From QHXW01 sp963768075 (GTDB taxonomy: Bacteria; Acidobacteriota; Terriglobia; Bryobacterales; Bryobacteraceae), in assembly GCA_963768075.1 (NCBI GenBank), contig CAVYHD010000002.1:62001-126000 (forward strand): a stretch of DNA of 64,000 bases, written 5' to 3'. Made by a program: the position numbers and the translations under genes. Of this stretch, positions 61,269-64,000 are shown in pieces; position 1 is the stretch's first letter, and each line of letters begins with the position of its first letter. The notes under the pieces are model-generated. The model was given only the letters and a program-made list of their open reading frames with translations. It did not search any database and was not told the DNA's origin.

Positions 61269-63434
61269 ATGCCGCGCCCCGGCATCAATCCACAACTCTC
61301 CGTCGACCGCTTCTTCCAGCTCTCCGTCCTCGGTCTGGTCACGAGCGGTTATCTGGCAGTAGCCGGCTCCGGATACCTTGATAGGCCGACCATCCTGCTC
61401 ACAGGACTCGGGCTCCTGCTGCGCGCGCTCCTGGTGACCGGCATCGTTCGCATCAATTTGTCCGACCATCTCGTCGCCGTCGTCACCGTCGGGTACACCC
61501 TCTTCTATCCTGTCGACTATTTCTTTCTGTCGCATACTTTTCTCCAGGCCACCGTCCACCTGGTCTTCTTCCTGGCCGTGGTCAAGATTCTCAGCGCGCG
61601 CACCAATCGCGACTACCTCTACACGGCGGCGATCGCATTTCTCGAAATACTCGCGGCCGCCATCCTTTCCGCCAGCCTGAATTTTCTCTTCTTCCTCGGT
61701 ATCTACTTGCTCTGCGCCATTGCGGCATTCACCAGCGCCGAGATCCGCCGTGCCATGCAGAAGCCGCATCAGATCGCGCGCTCCGGCTTGCGCCGGTTTC
61801 ATCCACGCCTGGCGGCCCTCGCGGCATTTGTCACCTTCGGCATTCTTGTGCTGACCGGCGGGCTCTTCTTTTTACTGCCCCGCAGTGCCAATGCCACGTT
61901 GGGCCGCCTCGTCTCGCATCGCATCCACGTGCCCGGTTTTTCCAACGAGGTGACTCTTGGAGAAATCGGCGAGATCAAGAACGATTCGCGCGCCGTCATG
62001 CACATTCGCCCCGATTCGGCCGGCTTCCCCGGCGGCCTCAAGTGGCGCGGCGTCGCGCTGAGCGAGTTCGACGGAAAGCGCTGGTTCAATCCGCCCATTG
62101 AAACCAGAACCGTGCGCCTGGAAAATGGCTGGACGCTGGTAACCGACCGGCCGCGCATCGGAAGCCGCCTCTTCTATCACGTCACGCTCAATGCCGTCGA
62201 TTCCGAGGCGCTGTTCGTAGCCGGCTTGCCCGAGCAACTGCGCCCCGAGCATCCGAGCGTTCCCGGTGCCCGGCGCGATGTCTTCGCCGAGGGGGAGAAC
62301 GAAGTCGTTCGCGGGCCTAATGACAGCCTGCGCATGCGCTTTATCCCGCAGGATAGTTTTCGCTACGCCGTTTCCAGCGTGCTGGACGATTCAGTATTAC
62401 CCGCCGAGCACGCCGCCCTCTCTCCGGATGCCCGCGAGCACTACCTGCGGCTTCAGCAACCGGATCCGCGCGTCCGGGAACTGGCGGAGAAAGTGACCGC
62501 CGGGTGGTTCACCCAACTCGATCGCGCCCGCGCCATCGAGAACTACCTGCGCCTATCGTATGGCTACACTCTGGATTTACCGGACCACGAGACCGCCGAT
62601 CCCATCGCCTACTTTCTGTTCGAGCGGAAGAAGGGCTACTGCGAGTACTTCGCTTCCGCCATGGCCATCATGCTGCGCACCATCGGCATTCCCGCGCGCC
62701 TGGTCAACGGGTTTCAAAGCGGTACGTTCAATCCCATCTCTAACCAGTATGTAATTCGCGCCTCCGACGCCCATAGTTGGGTCGAAGCTTATTTGGAGTC
62801 GCGCGGCTGGACCACCTTCGATCCCACGCCGGCCGATCCCTCCGCCGCCCGCCCCGGCGGCCTGCTCGCGAAGTTCTCGCTTTGGACCGACGCCGCCGAT
62901 ACGTTCTGGCAGGATTGGGTTTTGCGCTACGATCAGGGCCGCCAGTTGATTCTCGCGTCGCAATTGCAGAATTCCAGCCGCCAGCTCCGCATGGGATGGA
63001 TCGGGGGCTGGGGCCGCTCCCTCGGACAATGGAAATCCGCGCTGGGCGCATGGTCGGCCGCTCACGGCCCCGCACTCGCTCTGTTGGTCGCGTTGGGCGC
63101 GGCGCTGGTACTGGGCGGACCGCGTGCCCTGCGTTCTCTGCGCCTGTTGCATCGCGTCCGGCGCGTGCGCGAGGGCCAGGCTTCCGCCGGCCATGCGACT
63201 GTGCTTTACGAGCGCATGCTCGATGTCCTTCGCCATCGCGGCTTCCAGAAGCCCGCCTGGTTCACTCCACGCGAGTTCGCCGCGTCCCTGCCCGCCGAGA
63301 CCGGCATGCTGGTGGATCAGTTCACCGTCGCCTACAACGACCTGCGTTTCGGTGGAAAGCTCGACGCCGCGCCGCGCCTCACTCTGCTCCTCGAAGAGTT
63401 GGAGACCGGCCGCACCGGTATCCCGGCGCTCTAA
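61269..63434 (+). CDS. TgpA-like transglutaminase membrane protein (DUF3488)
   Basis: 721 aa. N-terminal membrane block of about six helices (to ~195), an extracytoplasmic domain with LKWRGVALSEFDGKRWFNP, a transglutaminase core with Cys in KKGYCEYFASAMAIMLR, His in SDAHSWVEAYL and Asp in TFDPTPADPS, one more helix (about 600-620) and a DUF4129-like C-terminal part. TgpA-type proteins often pair with MoxR/DUF58 genes, which are absent here. Confidence 0.92.
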   Translation: MPRPGINPQLSVDRFFQLSVLGLVTSGYLAVAGSGYLDRPTILLTGLGLLLRALLVTGIVRINLSDHLVAVVTVGYTLFYPVDYFFLSHTFLQATVHLVFFLAVVKILSARTNRDYLYTAAIAFLEILAAAILSASLNFLFFLGIYLLCAIAAFTSAEIRRAMQKPHQIARSGLRRFHPRLAALAAFVTFGILVLTGGLFFLLPRSANATLGRLVSHRIHVPGFSNEVTLGEIGEIKNDSRAVMHIRPDSAGFPGGLKWRGVALSEFDGKRWFNPPIETRTVRLENGWTLVTDRPRIGSRLFYHVTLNAVDSEALFVAGLPEQLRPEHPSVPGARRDVFAEGENEVVRGPNDSLRMRFIPQDSFRYAVSSVLDDSVLPAEHAALSPDAREHYLRLQQPDPRVRELAEKVTAGWFTQLDRARAIENYLRLSYGYTLDLPDHETADPIAYFLFERKKGYCEYFASAMAIMLRTIGIPARLVNGFQSGTFNPISNQYVIRASDAHSWVEAYLESRGWTTFDPTPADPSAARPGGLLAKFSLWTDAADTFWQDWVLRYDQGRQLILASQLQNSSRQLRMGWIGGWGRSLGQWKSALGAWSAAHGPALALLVALGAALVLGGPRALRSLRLLHRVRRVREGQASAGHATVLYERMLDVLRHRGFQKPAWFTPREFAASLPAETGMLVDQFTVAYNDLRFGGKLDAAPRLTLLLEELETGRTGIPAL

Positions 63435-63437
63435 GCG

Positions 63438-63464
63438 TTGTGGCCCGTCAAAAAGAGGTAAAAT
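63438..63464 (+). promoter_or_regulatory. Promoter candidate for last oxidoreductase gene
   Basis: TTGTGG (63438-63443) and TAAAAT (63459-63464) with a short 15-bp spacer; the ATG follows 26 nt later. Confidence 0.3.
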
Positions 63465-63490
63465 CGCCCCTGGGCCCTCCAAAAAATATC

Positions 63491-64000
63491 ATGACCAACG
63501 ACAACTTCACTCGCCGTACTTTTGTAAAGACTTCTATCGCCGCTTCGAGCGCCGCGCTGCTCCCCGCGCAGTCACCAAACGATACCGTGCGCGTGGCGTT
63601 CATTGGCGTGGGCAACCGCGGCTCCTATCTGCTGAAGAACATGCTCGATGTGCCCGGCATCAAGATTGTTGCCATCTGCGACATCGACCCCGAAAACCTG
63701 AAGAAGGCCGTGGACGCCGCAACCGCCGCCGGCAACACACCCGACGCCTATACCGAATTCCGCAAATTGCTCGATCGCAAAGATATCGACGCCGTCGTCA
63801 TCGCCACTCCCGTCGACCTTCACAAAGAGATGGCCATTGCCGCCCTCGAAGTGGGCAAGCACGTTTACTGCGAAAAACCCATGGCGCTGAATCCCGAACA
63901 GTGCCGCATGGTTGTCAACGCTACTAAGACTGCGAAAGGAATTTTTCAGGCCGGCTTCCAGTTGCGTCACGATCCCAATCGCGCGGCCTCCATGAAGCTG
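63491..64000 (+). CDS. Gfo/Idh/MocA family oxidoreductase, 5' part
   Basis: First 170 codons of a second twin-arginine oxidoreductase, cut by the window end. Leader DNFTRRTFVKTSIAASSAALL, Rossmann start VRVAFIGVGNRGSYLLKNML, ICDIDPENLKKAV, and the family GKHVYCEKPMALN. It continues in an open frame to base 64000. Related in type to the gene at 47817 but clearly different in sequence. Confidence 0.9.
   Translation, partial: MTNDNFTRRTFVKTSIAASSAALLPAQSPNDTVRVAFIGVGNRGSYLLKNMLDVPGIKIVAICDIDPENLKKAVDAATAAGNTPDAYTEFRKLLDRKDIDAVVIATPVDLHKEMAIAALEVGKHVYCEKPMALNPEQCRMVVNATKTAKGIFQAGFQLRHDPNRAASMKL

Overview
The window reads as a dense, GC-rich bacterial chromosome segment, most likely from an Acidobacteriota of the Solibacter/Bryobacter kind. 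This is inferred from gene content: twin-arginine Gfo/Idh/MocA oxidoreductases paired with TIM-barrel isomerases, a type-B succinate dehydrogenase, a Tol-Pal cluster whose Pal carries an extra Ig-like domain, an AroD-AroE fusion, and a secreted PQQ dehydrogenase with its cytochrome. I see no rRNA, tRNA or CRISPR. Both ends cut genes: fliI at the left, a Gfo/Idh/MocA gene at the right.

Layout. 0-1.7 kb: flagellar export (fliI, fliJ) and a CheY-like receiver. 2.1-9.9 kb: housekeeping block phoH-ybeY-corC-era-BON-SMP30-nudix-mutS2. About 2.22-9.15 kb of it is full of single-base indels that break every gene, although all conserved motifs survive; I read this as poor consensus sequence, not decay. 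9.9-20.2 kb: bcp and gatB (minus), then sdhCAB, deoC, an isomerase, a DUF169 protein, a PIN-TRAM membrane protein, ispD and ispF. 20.2-27.6 kb: two uncharacterised proteins, an M28 peptidase, cysD-cysN (CysN carries a P-loop-less APS-kinase relic) and a decayed Doc toxin locus. 27.6-31 kb: ATP-grasp/alpha-E/transglutaminase operon. 31-35.1 kb: deacetylase, membrane protein, class II aldolase, rhomboid, and two tiny secreted cationic proteins. 35.2-38.6 kb (minus): rpiB, pfpI, PQQ dehydrogenase, dihaem cytochrome c. 38.8-46.8 kb: SirB1-like protein, secreted MetX-like hydrolase, acyl-CoA synthetase, stand-alone Clp-type AAA+ ATPase, mmsA, enoyl-CoA hydratase, an orphan ORF. 46.9-50.4 kb: isomerase plus oxidoreductase, then an IS5-family element. 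50.4-57.2 kb: recN and the divergent tolQ-tolR-tolA/tonB-tolB-pal-cpoB cluster, with a second small patch of indels. 57.3-64 kb: second deoC, aroDE, a Tat microprotein with an amidase, a TgpA-like transglutaminase, and a truncated oxidoreductase.

Many genes overlap by ATGA, TGATG, GTGA or TTGA junctions, so most clusters are probably co-transcribed and translationally coupled. Several promoters place the -10 box only 6-9 nt before the start codon, which suggests leaderless mRNAs. No single large unknown system stands out. The most unusual items are the CysN fused to a dead CysC domain, the paired secreted cationic microproteins, the PQQ dehydrogenase with a lanthanide-type Asp pair but no vicinal cysteines and a partner with a CX4CH haem motif, and a membrane protein with a gapless 80-residue internal duplication.
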